A DNA stretch of 64,000 nt, taken from assembly GCA_024809215.1 (NCBI GenBank), contig JANUBW010000003.1:558001-622000 (forward strand), given 5' to 3'. The notes below the pieces were generated by a model. That model ran no database searches and was not told the origin of the DNA. It saw only the letters and a program-made list of their open reading frames with translations. Position 1 is the first letter of the stretch; each line of letters starts with the position of its first letter. The translations under genes were made by a program, and so were the position numbers. Source of the DNA: Niastella sp. OAS944 (GTDB lineage: Bacteria; Bacteroidota; Bacteroidia; Chitinophagales; Chitinophagaceae). Of this stretch, positions 9,273-16,012 are shown piece by piece.

Positions 9273-9849
9273 ATAGTATGTTGTTTTAATTGTTTTGCCA
9301 AATACCGCACTGCCATTCCCTTTATATGGCCCTTTAGCAAGTATTGTGCCTGGCAGTGGCAAAGGTATAGATTGAAGCCATTATCAGTGATCGAAAATTA
9401 TTTAAATCAGTAATTTAAGTTTGTTTTAATAAAATTTTTCAGCAATCCATCGCTATTGAAAAAAAAGCACTTTATTTTTTAATCGGGTGCAACCTTAAAG
9501 GAACATGTTCAGTCATGTACAAATGCCCTTAAGCAACCTAACGGCAATTATCATCCGTTATACGCGCTCTTACAATAACCCTTCTTTTTAATACATAGTA
9601 GTACGTGGCTAATTCAAGGTATATAATATAGAATGCAGCGGTAGAATAGTGATCAATATGTAATGACAAAATTACCGTACTGCCTGTTGGTTCTCCGCAA
9701 TTACAAAGGCGATTTACTTAATAGCGCCTTAAATAAGCATTGGCAAAGGCAAAGAATGTAAGCGAATTTAATTCGTAATTCACACATTTTCACTGTTATG
9801 CTGGTTATACTGATCATAGTCATATTTTATGATGCAGGGTGTGACTAAA

Positions 9850-9868
9850 AATACCACTAAGTGGTATT
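9850..9868. promoter_or_regulatory. Perfect 19-nt palindrome (operator-like)
   Basis: AATACCACT-A-AGTGGTATT, 9-bp arms with one central base, 2 nt upstream of a TTG (9871-9873) that is spaced 16 nt from TCACTTTG (9890-9897). The position fits a regulator site at a promoter. Confidence 0.5.
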
Positions 9869-9904
9869 GATTGTTATTTTTAATTATTGTCACTTTGTTA
9901 GCAA

Positions 9905-9998
9905 CCACATGGGTTTCAGCCATTGCCTTTTCCAAGAAGTAGTTTTCTCGAAATTTCATGTGGGTAACCCTGCTACGTCGCGCTGGCAGGGTTTTTTC
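9905..9998 (+). ncRNA. Candidate small RNA of ~95 nt
   Basis: Downstream of the promoter-like pair TTG-N16-TCACTTTG, a segment can fold with CCACATG (about 9905) against CATGTGG (about 9958), then ends in a terminator: AACCCTGC / GCAGGGTT with six T (to about 9998). No credible reading frame is present, since any frame runs through the hairpin. I do not recognise an RNA family. It could also be a short leader or decayed element. Confidence 0.35.
9966..9998 (+). terminator. Intrinsic terminator
   Basis: 8-bp stem AACCCTGC / GCAGGGTT, 12-nt loop, then a run of T. No protein gene precedes it on this strand, which is why a small RNA is suspected. Confidence 0.6.
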
Positions 9999-10147
9999 GT
10001 TGTTACCGGTTACCGGGATGCCAGTTACCGGTCGCTTCCGAAATGTCAAGATTCCCGATAATAATCAGCAGTCCCGAATGCCAGGCCCGGTGTCGGGAAA
10101 CCGGGAACGGGAACTCCTACTAATATTATGTATTGCCCACCCACGCT

Positions 10148-10222
10148 CACTAATGCCCCAAAATAATTAGTGCGTAAATACTAAAATAGTTAGTGTTGAT
10201 AAGATAATTTTCTCTACATTTG
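10148..10222 (+). promoter_or_regulatory. recA promoter with two overlapping dyads
   Basis: -7 element TACATTTG (10215-10222) and TTG (10196-10198) spaced 16 nt, 38 nt before the recA ATG. Upstream and touching the -33 are CACTAAT-N11-ATTAGTG (10148-10172) and ACTAA-N5-TTAGT (10180-10194). Such dyads are expected for a repressor site at a DNA-damage promoter; that this is an SOS operator is inference. Confidence 0.6.
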
Positions 10223-10260
10223 GCAATCGGTAAATTTGAAAGAATTAAAAACAACCCATT

Positions 10261-11274
10261 ATGGCAACAGATAAAGTAGATAACGAAAAAGCAAAAGCGC
10301 TCAAGCTTACTATAGATAAAATTGAAAAAGATTTCGGTAAGGGCAGTGTGATGATGATGAATGAAAAATCACAAGACCCCATCGAAGTGATCTCCACCGG
10401 TTCAATCGGTTTGGATTCAGCCCTCGGCGTTGGCGGTTTACCTAAAGGTCGTATCGTTGAGATCTACGGACCTGAATCTTCTGGTAAAACAACCATCGCA
10501 ATACATGTTATTGCTGAAGCTCAGAAAAAAGGTGGTATGTGCGCCATCATCGATGCGGAACACGCCTTTGATAGCCTGTACGCCCGCAAACTGGGGGTTG
10601 ATGTAGATAGCCTGCTTATTTCTCAACCCGACTATGGTGAGCAAGCCCTTGAGATCGCCGACCGTCTTATTTTATCAGGCGCCCTGGATGTTGTAGTAAT
10701 TGACTCTGTGGCCGCCCTGGTACCAAAAGGTGAGTTGGAAGGTGAAATGGGCGACAGCAAAATGGGTTTACAGGCCCGTCTTATGTCTCAGGCCCTGCGT
10801 AAACTCACTGCCACCATCAATAAAACAAATACCATCTGCATCTTCATTAACCAGCTGCGTGAAAAAATTGGTGTTATGTTCGGTAACCCCGAAACTACTA
10901 CCGGTGGTAACGCCTTAAAATTCTACGCTTCGGTTCGTTTGGATATTCGCCGTCAGGCTCAAATTAAAGACGGTGATGAAGCCATTGGTAACCGCGTAAA
11001 AGTAAAAGTGGTAAAAAATAAAGTAGCTCCTCCTTTCCGCGCCGCAGAATTCGATATCGTGTTTGGCGAAGGCATTTCAAAAACCGGTGAAATTCTCGAT
11101 ATGGGCGTTGAACTTGGAATTGTAAATAAAAGCGGAAGCTGGTTCAGCTATGAGTCTAATAAACTTGGTCAGGGCCGCGATGCCGTTAAGCAATTATTGA
11201 TAGATAATCCTGAACTCTCTAACGAAATTGAAGTGAAGATCAGGGCAAAAATAGTAGAAATGCAATCTGCCTAA
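10261..11274 (+). CDS. recA: Recombinase A
   Basis: 337 residues, full length for RecA. It forms filaments on single-stranded DNA, catalyses homologous strand exchange and triggers LexA-type self-cleavage where present. Walker A GPESSGKT is at residues 70-77; Walker B-like region [12 protein letters not shown], the L2 loop [20 protein letters not shown] and the C-terminal Lys/Glu-rich tail are all intact. No intein or frameshift. A promoter of Bacteroidota type lies 38 nt upstream and a terminator 54 nt downstream, so it is a single-gene transcript. It opens a plus-strand repair block with uvrB and polA. Confidence 0.98.
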   Translation: MATDKVDNEKAKALKLTIDKIEKDFGKGSVMMMNEKSQDPIEVISTGSIGLDSALGVGGLPKGRIVEIYGPESSGKTTIAIHVIAEAQKKGGMCAIIDAEHAFDSLYARKLGVDVDSLLISQPDYGEQALEIADRLILSGALDVVVIDSVAALVPKGELEGEMGDSKMGLQARLMSQALRKLTATINKTNTICIFINQLREKIGVMFGNPETTTGGNALKFYASVRLDIRRQAQIKDGDEAIGNRVKVKVVKNKVAPPFRAAEFDIVFGEGISKTGEILDMGVELGIVNKSGSWFSYESNKLGQGRDAVKQLLIDNPELSNEIEVKIRAKIVEMQSA

Positions 11275-11327
11275 CACGCAATTCATTTCCTGGTTCCAGT
11301 TTAGAATTTAAATGGGTTAGTAAGTAT

Positions 11328-11357
11328 AACGTTCCGGTTTCGCCCGGGACGTTTTTT
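11328..11357 (+). terminator. recA terminator
   Basis: Stem AACGTTCCGG / CCGGGACGTT (one mismatch), 6-nt loop, six T at the end. Confidence 0.8.
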
Positions 11358-11821
11358 ATTATTACTTATTCAAAAGAAATATATCGAAATGATTAGTACG
11401 GCTTAATAGGTTGGGAAGCAGTAAACTGTTGTGTATTTACCGGGTGTATTTTATTAGCTACACAAGTATTACCGGTATAAAATAAAAAAGGGGTCTGAAT
11501 AGAAATTCAACCCCGCTTTTAAAATCCAATATCCTATGAAAAACCGAGGTAAAAATAGTGGGGAATTCTGATATCTGCAATACCATTTTGTGGTAATAGT
11601 AGAAATACCAAGGTATTTGGTGGTTTAAATACCTGTTTACACGTAGAAATACATGCAATATTTATGTCTATAACCAGCAGACAACCAGCAAAATACACAT
11701 TAAAAGACGGCAGGAAAGACTATAGCGGGGTTACGAATCAGGAAAGTTATTGACATTTTTAAATATGAGGTCAGGAAACCTGCTATCATCGGTTGAGCAT
11801 GACCTTGGTCAATTAAATTCT

Positions 11822-12472
11822 TCAGTTCTTAATCAATTTTTCCTGGGTAATAAGACCCGTATTATGATTGTTTATGCGCAGAAAATAAATGCCCTTTTCA
11901 AGCGAAGTAACATTGAGGGTTTGAAGTCCCTGCAAATTGTTGATTGCGATGCGTTGTTTACCCACCGCATCAATCACCTGAATGTCGAGTTGCGATTCGG
12001 AACGGATAATTAATATATTATCAACGGGGTTAGGATAAAACCTGAACGATATATCGCCCATAATAGTAGCCTCAGCTGGTTTTGAATAAGCGGCCTGCTG
12101 ATTTTCCTTTCCCGAAAACTTAACCCGGTACATGCTGCGACCTTTAGGGGGCGCGTCATCGATCCATTCATTCAGCGACTTTATATCCGACTTCTTTATA
12201 ACAGCCACCACTTCAAAATTGCGACCGCCGGTGCTACGCTCTATAACGGCAAAAGCAAGCGATGTATCTTCCGGCTGTTTCCAACCCAGAATAACCCTTG
12301 CGTTCTCAAATATGCTTAAGGTAAGATCAGTAACGTAGCTTGTGGTATCAGTGGTATCAGCAATATCTGCAGGAGTTTGACTTACCACCGGTGGAACTAC
12401 CGTAGCCTCTTCCTGCGCTGTACATACGTGTACAAGCAGGCATATTAAATATACCAGTACGCCTTTCTTCAT
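11822..12472 (-). CDS. Secreted protein with T9SS C-terminal sorting domain
   Basis: 216 residues. Signal peptide MKKGVLVYLICLLVHVCTAQ; a central fibronectin-type-III-like beta domain (TLSIFENARVILGWKQPED ... SMYRVKFSG); and a T9SS type A sorting domain over the last ~75 residues (FRFYPNPVDNILIIRSES ... LEKGIYFLRIN). The cargo domain is very small, so this may be an adaptor or a remnant rather than an enzyme. Divergent from mgsA with ~160 nt between starts. Its 3' side (11275-11821) holds only the recA terminator and AT-rich sequence. Confidence 0.88.
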   Translation of the reverse strand: MKKGVLVYLICLLVHVCTAQEEATVVPPVVSQTPADIADTTDTTSYVTDLTLSIFENARVILGWKQPEDTSLAFAVIERSTGGRNFEVVAVIKKSDIKSLNEWIDDAPPKGRSMYRVKFSGKENQQAAYSKPAEATIMGDISFRFYPNPVDNILIIRSESQLDIQVIDAVGKQRIAINNLQGLQTLNVTSLEKGIYFLRINNHNTGLITQEKLIKN

Positions 12473-12632
12473 GGAATTTAATGGGTCAAAATCAAGAACA
12501 TCACTATTAACAATTACTGTGCCCGAATGTGGAAAACGTTTGGGCCCTAATAAAATTCGGCCCGGGCCGTTAAAGTTTTTTAAAAGTCATTTACCTTGTT
12601 CCCCTATATATTTCAATCAAGAACCCAAGTTT

Positions 12633-13085
12633 ATGCTTAGAGTTAGAAAACTGAACGCCCGTAAACGCATTGCCATGGTAGCGCACGATAACAAGAAAAA
12701 AGACCTGATAGAATGGGCGGAGTTTAATAAGACCGTTCTCGCAAGACACGAATTATATGCTACCGGTACAACCGGTAAATTGCTCGAGAACGCACTTGAC
12801 CGCCCGGTAAGAGGTTTGCTTAGCGGGCCATTGGGTGGCGATCAGCAAATTGGCGCCATGATAGCCAGCGGCGATATCGATATGCTTATATTCTTTTGGG
12901 ACCCCATGGAAGCACAACCGCACGACAGCGATGTAAAAGCCCTGCTTCGTGTAGCCATTGCCTGGAACTGCATTGTTGCCAACGACCGGGCTACCGCCGA
13001 TTTTATTCTCACCTCCCCGCTAATGATGGAAGAATACATGGTAAACATTCCCGACTATACCAGCTATTTGAACCGGAAAGTTTAA
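12633..13085 (+). CDS. mgsA: Methylglyoxal synthase
   Basis: 150 residues from ATG 12633 (E. coli MgsA has 152); a longer frame upstream lacks any similarity. Converts dihydroxyacetone phosphate to methylglyoxal and phosphate, a bypass of lower glycolysis that relieves sugar-phosphate stress. Conserved blocks: IAMVAHDNKKKDLIEW, ATGTTGKLL (phosphate binding), SGPLGGDQQIGAMI and LIFFWDPMEAQPHDSDVKAL with the catalytic Asp region, then NCIVANDRATADFI. Cytosolic homohexamer in characterised relatives. A hairpin lies between it and uvrB. Confidence 0.96.
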   Translation: MLRVRKLNARKRIAMVAHDNKKKDLIEWAEFNKTVLARHELYATGTTGKLLENALDRPVRGLLSGPLGGDQQIGAMIASGDIDMLIFFWDPMEAQPHDSDVKALLRVAIAWNCIVANDRATADFILTSPLMMEEYMVNIPDYTSYLNRKV

Positions 13086-13140
13086 CTTTTTGCTCACCCG
13101 CATCCTGAACAATTAAAAGCCAGAACCGTTTTATATAGGC

Positions 13141-13189
13141 CCCTTTCCAAAGCCATTCAACTTTGGAAAGGGTTAACACGGTAAATTTG
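13141..13189 (+). promoter_or_regulatory. uvrB promoter with a 12-bp hairpin over the -33 element
   Basis: -7 TAAATTTG (13182-13189) and TTTG (13162-13165) spaced 16 nt; ATG is 16 nt after the -7. The TTTG lies inside the right arm of a perfect inverted repeat, CCCTTTCCAAAG (13141-13152) / CTTTGGAAAGGG (13161-13172), loop 8 nt. There is no T-run after it, so a pure mgsA terminator is less likely than an operator or a dual element. Confidence 0.6.
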
Positions 13190-13205
13190 TGTAGATCTAA
13201 ACAAC

Positions 13206-15248
13206 ATGGCTTTTAAACTATTTGCTCCATACCAACCCGCCGGCGATCAGCCGGAGGCTATTCGTCAGCTCGTTACGGGACTGAACGATGGCGAAAAATA
13301 TCAAACCTTACTGGGTGTTACTGGTTCTGGTAAAACATATACAGTAGCTAACGTAATTCAGCAGGTACAAAAACCTACTCTGGTGCTTACCCATAATAAA
13401 ACACTGGTGGCCCAGTTGTACGGCGAGTTCAAACAGTTCTTTCCTGAAAATGCGGTAGGCTATTTTGTAAGTTATTACGATTATTACCAGCCCGAGGCCT
13501 ATATGCCGGTTAGTGATACTTATATTGAAAAAGACCTGAGTATCAATGAGGAACTGGATAAACTGCGCCTTCAGGCTACCACAGAACTGCTAAGCGGCCG
13601 CCGTGATATTATTGTAGTGGCCTCGGTAAGCTGTATTTATGGTATTGGTAACCCCGCCGAATTTGAGAACGGGATCATTCGAATTCACCAGGGCCAGGTG
13701 ATCAGCCGCCAGGGCTTTTTGCACGCCCTTGTAAACTCCTTGTACTCACGCAGCACCATTGATTTCAACCGGGGTAACTTCAGGGTGCAGGGCGATACCG
13801 TTGATATAAACCTGCCCTACGTTGATTTTGGTTATCGCATTACCTTTTTTGGTGACGAAATTGAGACCATTGAAACCCTCGACATAAAAACCGCCAAACG
13901 GATAGGCATGGTGGAAAACGCCGCCATCTTCCCGGCCAACCTGTACCTGGCGCCCAAAGACATTATACAACAAATCCTTGCCGAAATACAGGATGAAGCC
14001 GCCTCTCAGGTAGAGTACTTCAAAAGTGTAGGAAAATTCATTGAGGCACAGCGTCTTAACGAGCGTGTGAACTATGATGTGGAAATGATCCGCGAGCTGG
14101 GCTATTGTAATGGGGTAGAAAACTATTCCCGTTTCTTCGACCGCCGCCACCCAGGCACCCGCCCATTCTGTTTGCTCGACTATTTTCCAAAAGACTTTTT
14201 ATGCGTAATTGATGAAAGCCACCAAACCGTTCCGCAGGTAAGCGGTATGTACGGCGGCGATAGAAGCCGTAAACTGGTGCTGGTCGACTATGGCTTCCGG
14301 CTACCTTCAGCGCTCGACAACCGGCCCCTGAACTTTCATGAGTTTGAATCGATGCTCGACCAGACCATATTTGTTTCGGCTACCCCCGGCGATTACGAGC
14401 TGGAAAAAACGGATGGTATAGTGGTGGAACAGGTGGTTCGACCCACCGGTTTGTTAGACCCGCCGATTGAAATTCGCCCCAGCGTTAACCAGATTGACGA
14501 CCTGTTAGATGAAATTGATAAACGCGTTAAAAAGGGCGACCGGGTACTGGTAACCACACTTACCAAACGGATGGCGGAAGAAATGGATAAATACCTGCAC
14601 CGCATTAATATAAAGTCAAAATATATTCACAGTGAGGTAGATACGCTGGAACGGGTAGAGATCCTGCGCCAACTACGGCTGGGCGAAATTGATGTACTGG
14701 TAGGGGTGAACCTGTTGCGTGAGGGACTCGATTTGCCGGAAGTTTCGCTGGTGGCCATTCTGGATGCCGATAAAGAAGGTTTTTTGCGTAACGAAAAATC
14801 GCTTACCCAAACTGCCGGCCGTGCGGCCCGTAACGTTGATGGACTGGTGATCTTTTATGCCGATAAGATGACGGAAAGCATGCAACGCACGATTGACGAA
14901 ACCAACCGCCGCCGCGAAAAACAAATTGCCCACAATACCTTACATGGCATTGTGCCGAGGACGGTAAAGAAATCGCGCGATCAGGTATTTGCACAAACCT
15001 CGGTGCTGGATATCAAGGGCTACGACCCCAACAACCCGCATGCATTGGCGCCCAACGACGAACTGGTTCAAAACATTGCGGCAGAAGAGCAGGTGGTTTA
15101 TCAAACCATTCCACAGATGGAAAAGGCCATTGCCAAAACCAAAAAGGAAATGGAGAAAGCGGCCCGCGACCTCGACTTTATGGAAGCCGCCCGCCTTCGC
15201 GACGAAATGTTTTCTTTGCAGAAACAGTTGCAGGAACTAAAGAGTTAA
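13206..15248 (+). CDS. uvrB: Excinuclease ABC subunit B
   Basis: 680 residues, full length. UvrB is the damage-verifying helicase-like subunit of nucleotide excision repair. Walker A GVTGSGKT at residues 37-44; the beta-hairpin that clamps DNA, YYDYYQPEAYMP, at 90-101; Walker B-type DESH (CVIDESHQTVPQ); helicase motif V/VI (VGVNLLREGLDLPEVSLVA, QTAGRAARN); and a C-terminal UVR motif (AARDLDFMEAARLRDEM) that binds UvrC. The stop codon TAA falls within the first word of a downstream repeat. uvrA and uvrC are not in this window. Confidence 0.98.
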   Translation: MAFKLFAPYQPAGDQPEAIRQLVTGLNDGEKYQTLLGVTGSGKTYTVANVIQQVQKPTLVLTHNKTLVAQLYGEFKQFFPENAVGYFVSYYDYYQPEAYMPVSDTYIEKDLSINEELDKLRLQATTELLSGRRDIIVVASVSCIYGIGNPAEFENGIIRIHQGQVISRQGFLHALVNSLYSRSTIDFNRGNFRVQGDTVDINLPYVDFGYRITFFGDEIETIETLDIKTAKRIGMVENAAIFPANLYLAPKDIIQQILAEIQDEAASQVEYFKSVGKFIEAQRLNERVNYDVEMIRELGYCNGVENYSRFFDRRHPGTRPFCLLDYFPKDFLCVIDESHQTVPQVSGMYGGDRSRKLVLVDYGFRLPSALDNRPLNFHEFESMLDQTIFVSATPGDYELEKTDGIVVEQVVRPTGLLDPPIEIRPSVNQIDDLLDEIDKRVKKGDRVLVTTLTKRMAEEMDKYLHRINIKSKYIHSEVDTLERVEILRQLRLGEIDVLVGVNLLREGLDLPEVSLVAILDADKEGFLRNEKSLTQTAGRAARNVDGLVIFYADKMTESMQRTIDETNRRREKQIAHNTLHGIVPRTVKKSRDQVFAQTSVLDIKGYDPNNPHALAPNDELVQNIAAEEQVVYQTIPQMEKAIAKTKKEMEKAARDLDFMEAARLRDEMFSLQKQLQELKS

Positions 15249-15323
15249 CGGGTTAACAAGTTGACGAGTTAACAAGGATTCAGCTAACGGTGTTACAGAT
15301 TAAAAAGAAAGTTTACAATACAT

Positions 15324-15351
15324 AAGAGGCTCTTTACAGGGCCTCTTTTTT
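15324..15351 (+). terminator. uvrB terminator
   Basis: Stem AAGAGGC / GCCTCTT with 10-nt loop, then a T-run (15346-15351). Confidence 0.75.
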
Positions 15352-15401
15352 GTGGGATCACGGCTATTGGCGCTGCCGCGCCTTGCGAGCTGAACAGTCA
15401 A

Positions 15402-15424
15402 GTGATCGAGCGAAGCGAGATCAC
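15402..15424. repeat. REP-like palindrome
   Basis: GTGATC ... GATCAC enclosing GAGCGAAGCGA; 23 nt. Similar GCTTCGC-type cores occur in the palindrome at 55984-56015. Confidence 0.5.
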
Positions 15425-15635
15425 CTCCAGTCAAGTTACAAGCTGAATAACTGAACAACTCTTGTATTTCCTTTATCAACCTTTCAACTCCATCAACTTA
15501 TCAACTCCCTCGTCAACTTGTTAACCCGTCAACTTGTCAACTTTAAAAAATAATGTGTATAAATAAAATATTCCCCGCAACATCTCGTTCTTAATACGTT
15601 CGAAATCAACCCCTAAACCCATATCATTTCAGTGT

Positions 15636-15791
15636 ATGAGAGCCCGTCGTATGCGTCGTCGCTTATTTAACCTATTTGCATTTGCCTGCCTGGCATATGC
15701 TATTTACCTGACCGAATTTTCAAAAGATGATTCAAATGAGCAGGTTGGCCGGGCCGCGCAAACTACAGCCAGCGCCAACAAGGTTAAATAA
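15636..15791 (+). CDS. Small single-pass membrane protein, 51 residues
   Basis: An ATG at 15636 opens 51 codons: a strongly basic start (MRARRMRRRLFN), one hydrophobic helix (residues ~11-25, ending YLT), then an acidic/polar tail (EFSKDDSNEQVGR) ending NKVK. Positive-inside, one membrane span and a distinct composition argue for a real small membrane protein rather than chance. It sits alone between uvrB and polA, with a long hairpin 90 nt downstream. I know no family for it. Confidence 0.5.
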   Translation: MRARRMRRRLFNLFAFACLAYAIYLTEFSKDDSNEQVGRAAQTTASANKVK

Positions 15792-15877
15792 AGCAACGCA
15801 CCTTAATTCAAGCACGAAGTTCCTTTTCATATATTCTTCTTAAGCTGTTTTTACACAGTGCGAAGCCTCCAATATTA

Positions 15878-15960
15878 GGTTAATTAGCCATCGGGTTTAT
15901 GACCGGTGGTGACTATGTGTAACAATCGGGCCGATGGGCTAATTAACCGCTTTTTAAAAG
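15878..15960 (+). terminator. Long imperfect hairpin upstream of polA
   Basis: GGTTAATTAGCCATCGG (15878-15894) pairs with CCGATGGGCTAATTAACC (15931-15948), one bulged base, 36-nt loop, followed by GCTTTTTAAAAGC. It may end the small-protein transcript or be a structured leader. Confidence 0.5.
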
Positions 15961-16000
15961 CTTCATAGTTATTACCTTCGGGGCATTGTGAATAATAATT

Positions 16001-16005
16001 GGAGG
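16001..16005 (+). promoter_or_regulatory. Shine-Dalgarno-like site of polA
   Basis: GGAGG placed 7 nt before the polA ATG. Strong sites of this kind are rare in Bacteroidota and not seen at the neighbouring genes. A weak -7-like TACCTTCG lies at about 15973-15980. Confidence 0.5.
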
Positions 16006-16012
16006 ACACCAT

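Larger units (their letters stand above)
9273..10260. other. 988-bp gene-free region before recA
   Basis: I see no convincing protein gene. The left part (9273-9840) is AT-rich with one weak hairpin (AAGGCG / CGCCTT, 9706-9730). The right part holds, in order, a 19-nt palindrome (9850-9868), a promoter-like pair (9871-9897), a terminator hairpin (9966-9998), a cluster of TACCGG/CCCGA words (about 10003-10110), and the recA promoter with its dyads. Confidence 0.6.
15244..15543. repeat. GTTAAC/GTTGAC word-repeat forming a long-range inverted repeat
   Basis: Words of the type GTTAACAAGTTGACGAGTTAAC start at 15244 (overlapping the uvrB stop codon), and an inverted set runs from about 15470 to 15543. 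The 25-nt stretches 15244-15268 and 15509-15533 are complementary at 24 of 25 positions, with about 240 nt between them. The enclosed part holds the uvrB terminator and a REP-like palindrome. Confidence 0.75.

Noticed and set aside
9780-10061. Overlapping open frames on both strands (89 and 66 residues)
   Set aside because: Both run through palindromes and the terminator hairpin and lack domain-like composition; more likely non-coding.
12471-12632. Longer N-terminus for MgsA (54 extra residues)
   Set aside because: MgsA is ~150 residues and the extension is unlike any domain; it lies in the divergent promoter region.
15244-15543. CRISPR array
   Set aside because: Words are contiguous, of unequal length and change from copy to copy; no unique spacers and no cas gene.
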